Assembly: GCA_022828595.1 (NCBI GenBank)
Contig: JAKGHH010000004.1
Span: forward strand, 77,342,270-77,406,269
Length of the DNA: 64,000 nucleotides
From: Nelumbo lutea
Lineage: Eukaryota; Streptophyta; Magnoliopsida; Proteales; Nelumbonaceae
Direction of reading: 5' to 3'
Shown here: piece after piece, positions 1-10,788 of the stretch
How the letters are laid out: every line of letters begins with the position of its first letter
How positions within the stretch are numbered: position 1 is the stretch's first letter
Notes under the pieces: generated by a model
Told to the model about the DNA's origin: nothing
Database searches by the model: none
The model's input: only the letters and a program-made list of their open reading frames with translations
Translations under genes and position numbers: made by a program

Positions 1-28
1 GCAGAATCATTCTACTTGACAAAAGGTC

Positions 29-1243
29 TTGAAACAGTTCATGACCACACAAATGTCCAAAGGGCAACAAGTTAACGACCATTGTCTTTGGATGATGGGT
101 TACATCAACGAATTGGAGGCTCTTGGATCCGGGCTGGACCTTGCAACACAGATAGATGCTATCCTTAATTCTTTGCCTCTTTCCTTTAATCCGTTCATCA
201 TGAACTATAATATGAACAAGCCGAATGTCAGCTTGCAAGAGCTCAGCAATATGTTGCAAAGAGCCGAAGAACTGATTAGAAATGATGAGCCTATTGCTAT
301 GCTTGTTGAAGCTAGCAAAACGGGCAAGAGAAAGAGGAAGGCAAAGAAGCCTCAGAAGAAAGCCACTAAGGGTAAGAAGCAGAAGAAAGACAAAGCATCG
401 GATGCCTGTCACTTCTGCAAGAAGACCGACCACTGGAAAAGGAACTGTCCTGCCTACCTGGAATCCAAGAAAGGTAATTTCGAATCTTGTGTTATAGAAA
501 CCAATTTATTGGTAGCTTCTGCATCCTGGTGTATTGACTCTGGGGCTTCAACTCATGCGTGTAACTCACTGCAGGGGTTAAAGGTAAGCAGAAGGCTGAG
601 TGAAGGAGAAGTCACTCTCTACTTGGGGACTACTACAACCGTTGCAACCGCGGCAATAGGAACCATGGAGTTAATTTTTAGAGAAGGAAAAATTGTACTG
701 AAAGATTGTCTTTATGTACAAAATTTAAGAAGAAATTTGATTTCTGTTTCAAAACTGTGTGCAGATGGTTATTCTGTCTCCTTTAGTAATACGATTACTA
801 TTAAAAGAAATAACAGATTCATCGCATACGGGGAACTGGAGAACGGTCTCTATGTTCTACATCATTCTCTAGAAACTAACATAACCAAAACTACATCGGC
901 TGAAATCCCCAAGAAGAGAGCCCGTGATACAATTAATCCCACATGTCTGTGGCATTACCGACTTGGCCACATCGGTGTTGACCGAATCACAAGGTTGGTA
1001 AAGAATGGTCCTTTGGATTTTCTAACTATAGAAGATCTTTCCACCTTTGAGCCTTGCCTACAAGGCAAGATGACAAAATGGCCATTTAACGGTAAGCCTG
1101 AAAGATGTACAGGCACACTTGACCTAATACATATGGATGTATGTGGTCCCCTGAGTGTTAGGACACGGAATCAACACGTGTATTTCATCACCTGCACAGA
1201 TGATTTCTTAAAGGACAATGGGATAGTATCAGGGACTACTTAA
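29..1243 (+). pseudogene. copia gag C-terminus, protease and start of integrase
   Basis: This 404-codon open stretch holds the C-terminal gag, the protease and the front of the integrase. A lysine-rich stretch (residues 98-122) precedes a CCHC zinc knuckle (C127, C130, H135, C140). The aspartic protease signature DSGAST starts at D170. The GAG-pre-integrase HYRLGH lies near residues 309-314. The integrase core begins at HMDVCGPL (first catalytic Asp, D370). The usual paired cysteines before GKMTK appear reduced to one (C343), which would spoil the HHCC zinc site. After TDDF the frame runs into a copied filler and ends in a spurious tail and stop. The first ATG is arbitrary because the true start is outside the window. 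Confidence 0.9.
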
Positions 1244-1377
1244 AGATGGTTACGTGTAGCTAATGTGACACAAGTCTGAATCCTTTGAAAAGTTCAAAGA
1301 GTTTAGCAAGAGGTCGAGAAACAGTTGGGGTTGTATCAGGGACTACTTAAAGGACAATGGGATAGTATCACAATTAG

Positions 1378-1928
1378 CTCCTCCTGCTACACCACAACTT
1401 AACGGTGTTTCAGAGAGGAGGAATAGGACCTTATTGGATATGGTACGATCACTTCTCATACACTCAGAGTTACCCACATCCTTTTGGTGTTACACATTAG
1501 AGACTGCGATTTACGTGCTGAATCAGGTTCCAACCAAATCGGTTATGAACACTCCATATGAACTTTGGACCGGAAAGAAACCAAGTGTCAGACACTTGAA
1601 GATTTGGGGTTGTCCAGCACACGTTAAAAGAACGAGTGCAGACAAGTTGGAATCTAAGACCAGCCGTTGCCTATTTGTAGGCTACCTAAAGGGCTCTGTA
1701 GGTTACTTATTCTATGACCCAAGTTAGTAGAAAGTGTTCTATAGTCGAAATGCCCAATTCTTGGAGAACGATTACATCTTGGACACCCATCATCAGGAAA
1801 TTGTTCTTGATGAGGAGAGCTCAGGAGCAGTGGGAGATGTCCACAAGTTCCAGGTAGTGACCAACCTAGAAGATCCACCCGGGTATCCAGGCCAGTAGTC
1901 CGTTATGGTTGTGACTAGGAAAGTTACT
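1378..1928 (+). pseudogene. copia integrase C-terminal part
   Basis: The frame resumes with the integrase segment around the catalytic glutamate (PQLNGVSERRNRTLLDMVRS, about 1390-1444). It continues with the copia-typical stretches TPYELWTGKKPS and LKIWGCPAHVKR. The second catalytic Asp (normally in SDRGGEY) is absent: about 60 bp expected between 1330 and 1333 are missing. Two consecutive TAG codons at about 1725-1730 interrupt the protein before the linker to reverse transcriptase. The integrase is therefore inactive. Confidence 0.85.
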
Positions 1929-3359
1929 TGGTGGAAACCTTGACTAGTGAGGAGGATCCCGTGACTTACGTGGAGGCTATGTTGGACATAGATTCCCAGA
2001 AGTGGGTGGAGGCCATGAGAGCAGAGATGGACTCAATGGAAACCAATGGAGTCTGGACTCTAGTAGATCCACCCTCCGGGGTAAAAGCAATCGGTTGCAA
2101 ATGGATTTACAAGAGGAAGAAGGGCCCCGATGGTAGGATTGAGTCCTTCAAAGCTCGTCTGGTGGCGAAAGGCTACACTCAAAAAGAGGGCATCGATTAT
2201 GAGGAAACCTTTTCGCCTGTGGCCATGCTTAAATCCATTAGGATCCTGTTAGTTGTAGCAGTATACCATGATTATGAGATTTGGCAGATGGATGTTAGAA
2301 CTGCATTCTTGAATGGAGATCTTATTGAAGATATCTATATGCAGCAGTCGTAAAGCTTTATAGCTGTGGGTCAGGAAAACATGGTATGTAAGCTCAATAG
2401 ATCCATTTATGGACTTAAGCAAGCTTTTAGAAGTTGGAACATCCGTTTTGACTTTGCTGTCAAATCATTTGACTTCAAGCAGAATCCGGATGAACCATGT
2501 GTTTATAGGAAGTACAGTGGAGATAAGGTTACCTTCTTGGTTCTGTATGTAGATGACATTCTACTCATTGGGAATAGGATTAACCCAATCTTCCTACATT
2601 GACAAAATAGTTAAAAGATACAGCATGGAAAACTCCAAGAAAGGAAATGTTCCTTTCAGGCACGGAGTCACTCTCTCCAAGAAGATGTCTCCCAAGACAT
2701 CTGAGGAGATTGATGGCATGAAAAACGTTCCCTATGCCTCTGCCGTAGGAAGCATCATGTATGCCATGTTGTGCACTCGTCCTAACATTGCTCAGGCAGT
2801 GAGTGTAGTAAGCAGATTTCAGGCCAACCCAGGGCAGGAGCACTGGACTGTTGTGAAAAACATACTAAAGTACCTTCAAAGGACAAAAGAGTTTTGTCTA
2901 GTATTCGATGGTAATTCACTACAGATCCAAGGTTATACAGATGGCGATTTTCAGTCGGATCCAGATGATAGAAACTCTACATCTGGATATGTTTTCATGA
3001 TAGGATTGTGTCCTGTTTGCTGGAAAAGCAGCAAACAGGAGTCCACTGTAGACTCCACGACCGAGGCCGAGTACATTGCTGCAAGTGAGGCTGCCAAAGA
3101 AGCCGTGTGGATGAAGAAGTTCGTTCACAAGTTGGGAGTAGTTCCATCTAGCACATCACCCATCCCATTGTTGTGTGACAACAATGGAGCTATTGCTAAG
3201 GCTAAGGAGCCACGAGCCCACTCGAAGTCAAAGCACATCGAGAGGAAGTACCATGTACTGAGGGAGATTGTTGGTAGAGGGGACGTCCTGATTCAGAAGG
3301 TAGCGCCAGCGGAATGTATCAGACCCATTGACAAAGCCATTATCATAGAAAGTGTTTGA
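1928..3359 (+). pseudogene. copia reverse transcriptase and RNase H, broken
   Basis: The reverse transcriptase (RVT_2 type) is recognisable from WVEAMRAEMDSM through KWIYKRKKGPDG, FKARLVAKGYTQ, FSPVAMLKSIR and the catalytic YVDD (about 2548). A TAA at 2351 stops the frame once. Straight after LLIGN (about 2572) roughly 40 codons are missing and the frame shifts, resuming at SSYIDKIVKRYSMEN. RNase H follows with DGDFQSDPDDRNSTSGYVF, TEAEYIAASEAAKE and CDNNGAI, ending at the TGA at 3357. The layout is that of a normal copia pol, but it is not translatable as one protein. Confidence 0.9.
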
Positions 3360-3410
3360 GAAACACGTGGAAAGCATGTGACTCCGGCTAGTACCTGATT
3401 GGACCTAAGT

Positions 3411-3422
3411 GAAAGTGGGAGT
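3411..3422 (+). other. polypurine tract of the copia element
   Basis: A purine-rich run (GAAAGTGGGAG) sits directly before the TG that opens the 3' LTR. It is where plus-strand DNA synthesis would be primed. It lies about 50 bp downstream of the RNase H stop, the usual place. Confidence 0.7.
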
Positions 3423-5395
3423 TGTTAGATAGTTTTGTATGCCCTTAGCTTCAATCAAAATGATGTACTTTATGAGTTTATTATAAATGAATAAAAGCGC
3501 ATATTTGATTCATGTTCCCTTAGTATGTTTCTGTGTAATACCCTTAAACTGGACACTTAATGAGACTCGTGTTAGTTTATAATGTTCATAGCCAGTGGGT
3601 CGGTCTGGGGAGGTCTATCCTGATAAGGCTGACACTGTGGCACCACCAACTTGGTTGGGGTGGCTTGTCTCAGCTACCGGGGTGAGACCCTAGGCATTTA
3701 CAGTGTAGGATTAATTGAATCTTTGAACTAGATCAGATTTCCAGTATTGCCCTGGACCTTGGAGAATGATGGGCAAAAACTGGAAAGTTACACCTGACCC
3801 CTACACTCGATTATGATACTGCACTGGGTGTCGGATTGGGTTGTCTTTGATGTACCAATCAGTGAGATCCTTAGCGGGGGTCAAAACCTGGGTATGTTGG
3901 GACAGTCTGAGAATTCATCTGAGTGGGTGATCATAGTGACAGGATCAGCCCCTTTGTCAGACAAAGGTAATGATCAGGGATGCACTCTCACTAATCGAAA
4001 CCAAGACTGCCGGCAGCCGATTTCAATCATTGAGATTTGTTTTGCAAAATATATTTTATATGAGATATAAAAGTATATGCATTATGGTTTCGAAATGATT
4101 TGCAAAAGGTTTTAATTCCCGGGATCCATACTTGAGAGAGTGCAACACTGTTCCTTGCAGCCGAGGGAGAGGTCCTCTCTTGTCGGGTAGTGTATGATCA
4201 TTATGGGCTGAGAGGTTAAGTGTAAGACCATTGAGGATAATACCTGATGGGCTAATCTTGCATCTGCCCACAGTCCCTGGGTGTTAAAAGGTGGCTTGGC
4301 CCAGGGACCACTTAGGGTAAGTTTTGGGCCCATAGAGCCCATCTGATGGGTTTCAGGGGGTGCACTGTCCATAACAGTGTATTCGGCCAGGCCTTGTAAC
4401 AAAGTCTGGGCTGAACCCATGTGGCTGATGTGTAGATCAATGTTTGGGTTCCACGTCATACAAGGAAGCCCAACTGGGCAGCAGTTTGGAAGGCTAAATG
4501 AATACATAACCCTAAATGGGCCTTAAGCCCATTTCGAACAGGGCTAATTTGATTAGTCGCTTAAGGGGCGAATTCTGAAATAAGATCAGCTGATAGGATT
4601 GGGCCCACACCCTACCCACTTAGAGAGTCCAAGATCTGAATAAGATTTAGATATGGAAACTTCCTAATTAGATTAGGAGATGACTGATCTAATTTGCAGA
4701 TAAGATAAGGGTTATCCCTTATCTTAAAGGGACTTCTAATCCAGATATGATTTGGGTTAGCAACTCCTAATGGGATTAGGAGCTGATCCCTTTAAGTCTA
4801 TAAAAGGAAGAGGGGGCGGCAGCCTTTAGACAATACAACACAACAGACAATCACAAGCAATACAGAGATAGTCTTGTCTTTAGAGCTGAAATCACAGAAG
4901 AGAGAATTCTGCACCCTACAAATACTCTCTTGCCGCCTCCTTCCTGCAGCCGCTGCCTACAGCAGTTCGATCTCCATTCCTTGGGAGAAATCAAGATTGG
5001 ATCTTGATTCCAATCTTTTGGAGAAAAGATTGGTGGGAGTTGTATTCACAAGCCGTCCAGGTGATTCTTGAGAAGGATCAAGTTCTTTTGGAAGAACACT
5101 GCTGATTCTGCTCCACCCTGCACTGCGCCATCTTCAGTGGGAGTAGATTTTGGATCCTACCTTGGGCGTGAACACCTCCATTGAGAGATATTATTTCTCT
5201 GTATCAGGTATTATCTCTCCCTACTCCTTTTGGTTCAGATCTGGTTCAGTTTATGGTTCAAGAATGATCCTTGAAAATATGATTTTCTAAATAGGGAATT
5301 CGATTCCCTGTTGAAGGAAGAGAAAAATTTTTGAAATTCGCCCCCTTTATTCCACAATTTTGGGCGTCCATGTGATGGATTTCCCATCCTTTCAA
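3423..5395 (+). repeat. copia 3' LTR (right end approximate)
   Basis: The LTR opens with TGTTAG straight after the polypurine tract. Only this copy is in the window, so the end cannot be found by comparing LTRs. It holds a TATA box at 4799-4806 (U3) and a long leader-like R/U5 region after it. Candidate CA ends lie near 5206 and 5391. The length is about 1.8-2.0 kb. There is no coding capacity. Confidence 0.6.
4799..4806 (+). promoter_or_regulatory. TATA box in the copia LTR
   Basis: TATAAAAG lies about 1.4 kb into the LTR and is followed by GC-rich sequence. It would place transcription start near 4830, with the downstream LTR part as R-U5. No other evidence of activity is visible. Confidence 0.6.
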
Positions 5396-5449
5396 CTTGA
5401 TAATGAACCCTGTAGTGAGCTACCTTGTGGCGAGCTACTTGTGTCGAGG
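5396..5449. other. junction between copia LTR and gypsy LTR
   Basis: Short stretch between the copia LTR and the point where homology to the other gypsy LTR begins. It contains GAGCTAC and CGAGGTG words in the style of the gypsy LTR but does not align to 13329-13886. It may be the end of the copia LTR, or a diverged piece of gypsy LTR. Confidence 0.4.
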
Positions 5450-5757
5450 TGCTGGTGGCATGCTGAGGTGATTCTACCCGAGGTGAGTCATCTCCGAGGT
5501 GACCCATTTGCCTGGGTATAGACTTTAGTGAACTCAGTTGTTTTAGTCCGCAAACTGTGATGGACTCAACCCGAAGTACCTTCAGCTTGGGACATTATTA
5601 TACCCGAGCTCATTCTAAGGTGAGTTGATACTTGCTGAGTCATCATCTATGTCGAGTCATGTCCACGTGCTGATCTGCTTATGCCGAGTTGTTATTCATG
5701 TCGAGTCACGTACCCGTGTCACCCGTTTATGAGGTCGGGCCAAATCACCCTTCATCA
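5450..5757 (-). repeat. gypsy 3' LTR, partial (308 bp)
   Basis: This aligns without length change to 13887-14194, with scattered substitutions. Its right end TTCATCA is the element's LTR terminus, and a polypurine tract lies next to it. The other 558 bp of the LTR (counterpart of 13329-13886) are missing to the left. Either the copia element inserted here and the rest lies outside the window, or a deletion removed it. Confidence 0.85.
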
Positions 5758-5775
5758 ATTGGCCCCCACTCCCTG
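5758..5775 (-). other. polypurine tract of the gypsy element
   Basis: On the minus strand the sequence AGGGAGTGGGGGCCAAT directly precedes the LTR start TGATGAAG. Position and composition fit a gypsy polypurine tract. It also fixes the element's orientation as minus. Confidence 0.75.
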
Positions 5776-6012
5776 AGCTATGGGTCCTGACCTGGTGTGG
5801 GGAGTTCATGATGCAACAAATGGATTTGGCTTGGAGTTCAGGCCGCCCCGTCTGATCTCATGTGGCTTACGCACGGACGTCACACGAACTGTAAGTCTGT
5901 GGATGCCAAAAAATGCGCTAAACTGTCTTTGGTCTCGAGGATCGTGCAGTCGGTTTTTTTGTGGGCCATCATATTGCTTTGATCTGGACCGTTGCTGCTT
6001 TGATACAATGGC

Positions 6013-6020
6013 TATAAATA
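6013..6020 (+). promoter_or_regulatory. TATA box of the antisense accessory gene
   Basis: TATAAATA, followed by GGGGG, lies 158 bp upstream of an ATG that opens the antisense gene. It is on the strand opposite to gag-pol. Together with the ATG, introns and coding frame it suggests a separate promoter inside the retrotransposon. Expression is inferred, not shown. Confidence 0.6.
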
Positions 6021-6177
6021 GGGGGTTTCAAGACTCATTTTTCACACCAAAAGCTCCTGCCTTCAACTTGAGGCGCTCTAGCTACGTTAGCTCGGGTCTT
6101 CCCAATTCGCATCTCTTCTCTAATCCAATCGTCTTTCTTTGGTGAGTCTCTTTGCTTTCTTTCAATTTAGTTCAGTT

Positions 6178-8144
6178 ATGTCTTCTAGTTTTGATAGCCT
6201 TTTAGATGAGGCCGAGGTGGGTACCTCGGCCCGGGTCAGTAGCCGAGACGAGGCTACTTCGGGCTCAGGGGTAGCTCACAGCCTTCTTGAGGGTTAGTCT
6301 CCCCCGAAGGCTCGGGAGGCCTCCGGTAACCTGGCACCCGCTTCTCCTTGAGGTCGGGTGCCAGTTAACTTTGGTCCCTCCTCCATGACCCTGGGCAGGC
6401 TCCGGGCTTTAGTACTTTGGTCCCTCCCCCTTGAGATCATGATCTTTGAAGAACAGCTCGTGGCTGGTTTTCGTCTTCCTCTACACCCGTTAATCATTAA
6501 GGTCCTTAAGCTTTTCAGTGTTACCGTAGACCAATTACATCCGAATTCTATTCGAAACGTGGTAGGGACTATCTCCCTTTTCCACGAGTACTGTCTCCCT
6601 CTCACCCTTGAAATCTTTTCCTCAATCTTATCCATAAAGAATGCTTCCCGCGGTGCCCCCGCGCACAGGCGGTCTTACTATCTGTCTCCCCGCCCGAGCT
6701 ACAAGCTTCTTCATAGGCTACCTAATAAGATCCCGGCTTGGAAATGGGACTACTTCGTGGTCCACAACCTTGAGGGATGGCCTCTCCCAACCCATTGGAG
6801 GCCTGCCATTTAGGATTCTACCGTTAGGCTACACCTGAAGACGAGGGAGGCGCTTCAGTCCTGGGCAGAGCTCGGCCTTATTTACGTGGACTACCTCCCT
6901 AAAGATAAGCTCATGCAGGCCGGCTTAAGTCCTGGTAGGTTGTTTTGGGTTTTTCCTTTTTTAAGGTTTTAATAGCTCATGCTAACCTTATTTTTGTCTT
7001 TTGCAACTACAATGCCAGAGGTCGATGCACGAAGTCTCTTGATGAGTTCCCTGAAGGGAAAGAAGAGAGCGGCAAAAAGGCCGCTCCTGGATGAAGCTTC
7101 AATGTCCAGGGCATCCGAGGCCTAGGTAACAGAGCCAGTTCCTACCATGCTACCCACCAAGGAGGCCCAACCCGCGGTCCCCGAGGTGGAAATTATAGAC
7201 AGCGGTGATGAGGAGGCTCATCAGGAGTCTGAGGATGCTCCCACTCTAGCTTCAGAGGGGCTTGCTCCTGAGTCAGAGCTTGCTTCTACTGCGGGAGGGA
7301 GTATCATGAACCATGTGCTCGCAGTGTGAAAGAACCGGGATGCGATATTTCCGAATGAGGTGGCGCGGTGGGCTGATATAGTTCCGAAGCAACTTCTGGG
7401 GCTCGCCACCACCCACTGCATGATCATAAGTACTTCATACTTTTTCTTCCTTCCTCCTCCTTTCTTCTCTCTCTCTCTCTCTTCCTTTTTTTTACCTAAA
7501 TTTTCTTCTAACAGGTGAACTCTACTCTTCACACGCTGGCGTGCCAGTTCGTGATCCAGTCCAGTCAGGCTCAGGACTTTAAGGTGGAGGCACGAAAGCT
7601 CCACCGCAGGCTAGGCTTAACTCGGGGTGAAGTACTTCATGCGAAGAAGGGGAATGAAACCCAGAAGGTGCTGATCCAGGAGCAAGAGGGGTGAATCTCT
7701 TCACTGACCGAGGAGAACACCAGGCTTAGGGAGCAGGTCTCCGCTATGGCCGCGAGGGAGGAGTAGTAGTTTGCGAAGATGGCCGAGGAGAGGGCACAAC
7801 TCCAACAGAAGATTCAAAGCCTCGAAGCCATGATCCAGAAGCGAGCTCGGGCCTTTGACATCGCCGTTGAGGAGGTTTGGTCAGAGGAGAGGGCCAAGGC
7901 TGTAGATCACTTCAAGGAATCCTCGAAGTTCCGTGATCTCCAGGTCGAGTATGGCACGAGCTCTTACCATTCTGGGTTCAAGCTCTGCAGACACCTGGTT
8001 TGATAGGAGTTTCCTGACCTTGACCTTGGGGCTATCACGATGAAGGGCCTGGCTCCGGAGACAGCAGATGTAGCAAACGAGGAGCCTGACTCATTAGAAG
8101 AGGAGGGTGACAACGAGGTGGAAGTGGTGGATCCCTCCGTATGA
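6178..8144 (+). pseudogene. antisense accessory gene of the gypsy element (putative gypsy-type transposon domain), decayed
   Basis: A three-exon gene runs antisense to gag-pol. Exon 1 (6178 to about 6934) begins MSSSFDSLLDEAEV and holds the conserved block FRLPLHPLIIKVLKLF...LHPNSIRNVVG...FHEYC, which recalls the plant 'putative gypsy type transposon' domain. Donor GTAGGT is at 6935 and the acceptor near 7018. Exon 2 runs to about 7428. A pyrimidine-rich intron ends with ACAG at 7514. Exon 3 (7515-8144) encodes a long Glu/Lys/Gln-rich probable coiled coil and an acidic tail. One frame is kept within each exon, but stops occur at 6295, 6349, 6811, 7123, 7327 and several in exon 3. Most of these would be CAG, CAA, CGA or TGG codons in an intact copy. 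Function is unknown; similar antisense ORFs are known in Tat elements. Confidence 0.7.
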
Positions 8145-8149
8145 TGTCT

Positions 8150-9033
8150 TCCTGTTCTTTTCTTTTTGGATTGTGAATGTACTTTCTTGGGCTGTTGAGC
8201 TGGGTTTTCTTGTAAAAAGATCTTGGAAACTTAATGAGATGTTATTTTTGCCTAGAGTGATTCTTTTATGATCTATGTGACACAAGTATAGGTTACCCGA
8301 ACTGTCGAGCTCCCGAGCTGGCAACAAGTGAGGGTACCCGAAGTAGGGATAGTTATCCCAAATTGCGTGAGTTACCCTGAATTATCAGGCTACCGAGCTT
8401 GGTAACAAGTAAGGGTAACCTTAGCGAATTTTTTCCAAGTTTCTTACCTAAAGTTGTCCGCATACAAGCAAGTTTGAATGTTGGTCCCTTGACAGACCTG
8501 GACGACGATCGTCGTCGAGGTGGTGTAGACATTGTACCATTCACGTCCGAGCTGCCTACACCGATTCTAGTAACGAGGCAACGAGGTCTTATGTGTTGTC
8601 GGAGTTTTTGTTAGTTCAGTGTTGTAGCCCTTAGGCTCGGGGAGCGACTCAGAGTCAACTCCTAAGCTTTGCCTGTACCGTAGAGGCGATTGGGGTTTGT
8701 ACGGTGTCGAGGTCTTTATCAGTTCATCACCTTGGCCCTTGGGTTCTGGGAGCGACTCGAAGTCCACTCCTAAGCTTTTCCCATGCCGTAGAGGTGACTG
8801 AAACTAAGGTGCCCATGCCGAGGAGTTGACTGGGACTTAGGTGCTTGTGCTGAGGAGGCGACTAGGGCTTAGGTGCCCATGTCGAGGGGGCGATTAGGAC
8901 TTAGGTGCCCATGCCGTGAAGGCGGCTAGGACTTATATCGTGACAAGTTCGTCAATCCTTAGACTCTAGGGGCGACTTTTCCACTCCTAGGCTTTCTGGG
9001 AGCAACTCTCAGTCCGCCCCCTTGGTTCAACGA
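8150..9033. other. non-coding part of the gypsy element between integrase and antisense gene
   Basis: No coding frame is visible on either strand. It contains short words repeated in degenerate form (CCGAGCT, GGTAACAAG, GGCGACT) and the 32-bp tandem array listed separately. A possible 3' end of the antisense gene would fall near 8200-8250. Confidence 0.5.
8796..8935. repeat. 32-bp tandem repeat, about 4.4 units
   Basis: Four consecutive 32-bp units start at 8796, 8828, 8860 and 8892, with a partial fifth from 8924. The shared core is GACTNGGNCTTAGGTGCCCATG followed by CCGAGGNGGC. Units differ by a few substitutions each. Similar words flank the array for about 150 bp. Confidence 0.85.
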
Positions 9034-10130
9034 TCACAGGTAGTACTGCTTTAGATTGTTGATGTTCCAAGCCCAAGGTACTTGCTTTCCTTCTAACATT
9101 TCGAGCTCGTATGTACCTTCCCCAAGCGTTCATTTCACTCGGTAGGGACCTTCCCAGTTTGGTCCGAGCTTACCCACGCCGGGCTCAGGCACCATTAATT
9201 TTTGAAGGACCAAGTCACCAACACGGAAGTACCGCTTCCTGACCCGGTTGTTATAGTATCGAGCTACTTTTTGCTGGTAGGCTGCGGTCTGGATATATGC
9301 AAGGTCCCGTACCTCTTCTATCAGGACGAGGTTAGTGTGGAGCTCGTCATCATTCGCTTCTCTGTTGTATACTTCCAGTCGTAATGTAGGTACCTCGATT
9401 TCAACCGTGATTACTACCTCCGGCCGTAGGTGAGGTATAAGGGGGTTTCACCTGTGGCGGTCTTGACGGTGGTTCGATTGGCTCATAGTACGCTGGGCAG
9501 CTCATCTACCCATAGTCCTTTGGCTCGGGCTAAGTGGGCTTTTAGTCCATGGAGTATGGCTTTGTTTGTGACTTCCGCTTGCCCGTTTGCTTGAGGGTGT
9601 GCTATCAAAGTAAAGTTCTGTTGTATCCCCATCTTGGCACACCAGTCTTGAAACTTGATGTCTTCGAACTGTTTGCCATTGTTAGAGATAAGTACTCGGA
9701 GTAGTCTGAAGTGGCATACTACGTTCTTCCAGAAAAAGTTTTGTACAGTTCGAGCTGTGTTTGTCTCTAGGGGTTCCGCTTCCACCCATTTTGTAAAGTA
9801 ATCCACTACTAACACTAGGAATTTCCTCTATCCTGTCACTGGTGGGAATTGTCAAAGAATGTCAATTCCCCACTGTGCGAAGGGTCATGGGCTGGTGAGG
9901 TACTTCAGGTCGGCAACGGGTTGATGATGGATGTTGTCATGCCTCTGGCATTTATCGCATTTCTTGACGAGCTCAAGTGCATCTGCTTTCATTGTATGCC
10001 AGTAGTATCCTTGTCATAACGCTTTTTGGGCGAGGGCCCTGCCCCCCAAGTGTCCACCGCACAACCCTTCATGAGTGTTGTGGAGAACGAGCTCAGCTTC
10101 TGAGGGTTGTAAGCAGCGCAAGTAGGGGAG
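9034..10130 (-). pseudogene. gypsy integrase, broken by stops
   Basis: On the minus strand the integrase core is clear: VVDYFTKWVEAEPL (first catalytic Asp), then ISNNGKQFEDIKFQDWC (the usual second Asp is Asn here) and HPQANGQAEVTNKAILHGLK (catalytic Glu). Upstream (about 9830-10000) lies a CHRCQRH-like zinc-binding segment. Downstream, KVARYYNNRVRKRYFRVGDLV and GKLGPNWEGPYRV give the C-terminal domain, ending at a TGA at 9034. Several in-frame stops interrupt it, for example before VITVEIEVPT and after GPYRVK. The Asp-to-Asn change alone would kill activity. Confidence 0.85.
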
Positions 10131-10399
10131 CGTGTAGGATATTCGGTATAGCCGTCCATCTATCATGACGTACTTGACTACTTGTTGCTCCACACTTCTA
10201 GTTGCGTTACGATCTACAGGGAGGGTCCCGTGTAGCAGGTAGCTCGCGAGTGGGTCAATCCAACTCGGCTCTGCTTGCGCAACAGGAGCTACCTCCTCTG
10301 CCCCCCCCCCCCGAGAATGCTAGGTCGAGGCAGGTTCTCTATAAACATGGTCCTCATAGAGTTGTTGCTTGTGCTGGCTATCCGGGATAATGTGTCAGC

Positions 10400-10750
10400 C
10401 TCAACATTCTCAGATCTTGGAATTTGTTTATGAAATACAATGGGAAGCCGCGTAGAACTTCCCTGGCCTTGGCTAGATAGGCGGCCATGGTGGGGTTGCG
10501 AGCTTCGTAATCGCCGGTTACCTAGTTGACCACGAGCTGTGAGTCACTACAAATGACGAGGTGCTTCGCTTGTACTTCGCTTGCCAACATGAGTCTTGCT
10601 ATTAGTGCTTCATATTCTACCTCGTTGTTGGATGTTGCGAACTCGAAACGGAGTGCGTACTCCAGTTTCACTCCGCTTGGTCCGTATAGGATGACTCCGG
10701 CTCCGCTTCCTTGTTGATTCGATGAACCATCTACGTGAAGGATCTAGGGC
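10400..10750 (-). pseudogene. second (additional) RNase H domain of the gypsy element
   Basis: On the minus strand the peptide reads LHVDGSSNQQGSGAGVILYG, then NNEVEYEALIARL and SDSQLVVN followed by an in-frame TAG, then VTGDYEARNPTMAAYL. DGSS, the Glu in VEYEAL and the Asp in SDSQ are RNase H catalytic positions. It sits between the classical RNase H and integrase, where Tat-lineage elements carry an extra RNase H. The single stop replaces what is normally a Gln. Confidence 0.8.
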
Positions 10751-10788
10751 TCCTCAACCCAAGTTGACCTCATCCTAATTGGGACTGG

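Larger units (their letters stand above)
1..5395 (+). mobile_element. Ty1/copia LTR retrotransposon, 3' part, degenerate
   Basis: The domain order on the plus strand is gag zinc knuckle, aspartic protease, GAG-pre-integrase, integrase, reverse transcriptase, RNase H, polypurine tract, 3' LTR. This is the Ty1/copia order, with integrase before reverse transcriptase. The 5' LTR, primer binding site and gag N-terminus lie off the left edge. The reading frame is broken by stops, a templated insertion and at least three deletions, so the copy cannot make a working polyprotein. The right edge is not fixed: the LTR-like sequence ends somewhere between about 5206 and 5449, and no 5-bp target duplication could be checked because the left end is missing. 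Confidence 0.9.

Noticed and set aside
5780..6145. 121-codon frame (+) before the antisense gene
   Set aside because: It spans the TATA box and presumed promoter and leader of the antisense gene and has no domain.
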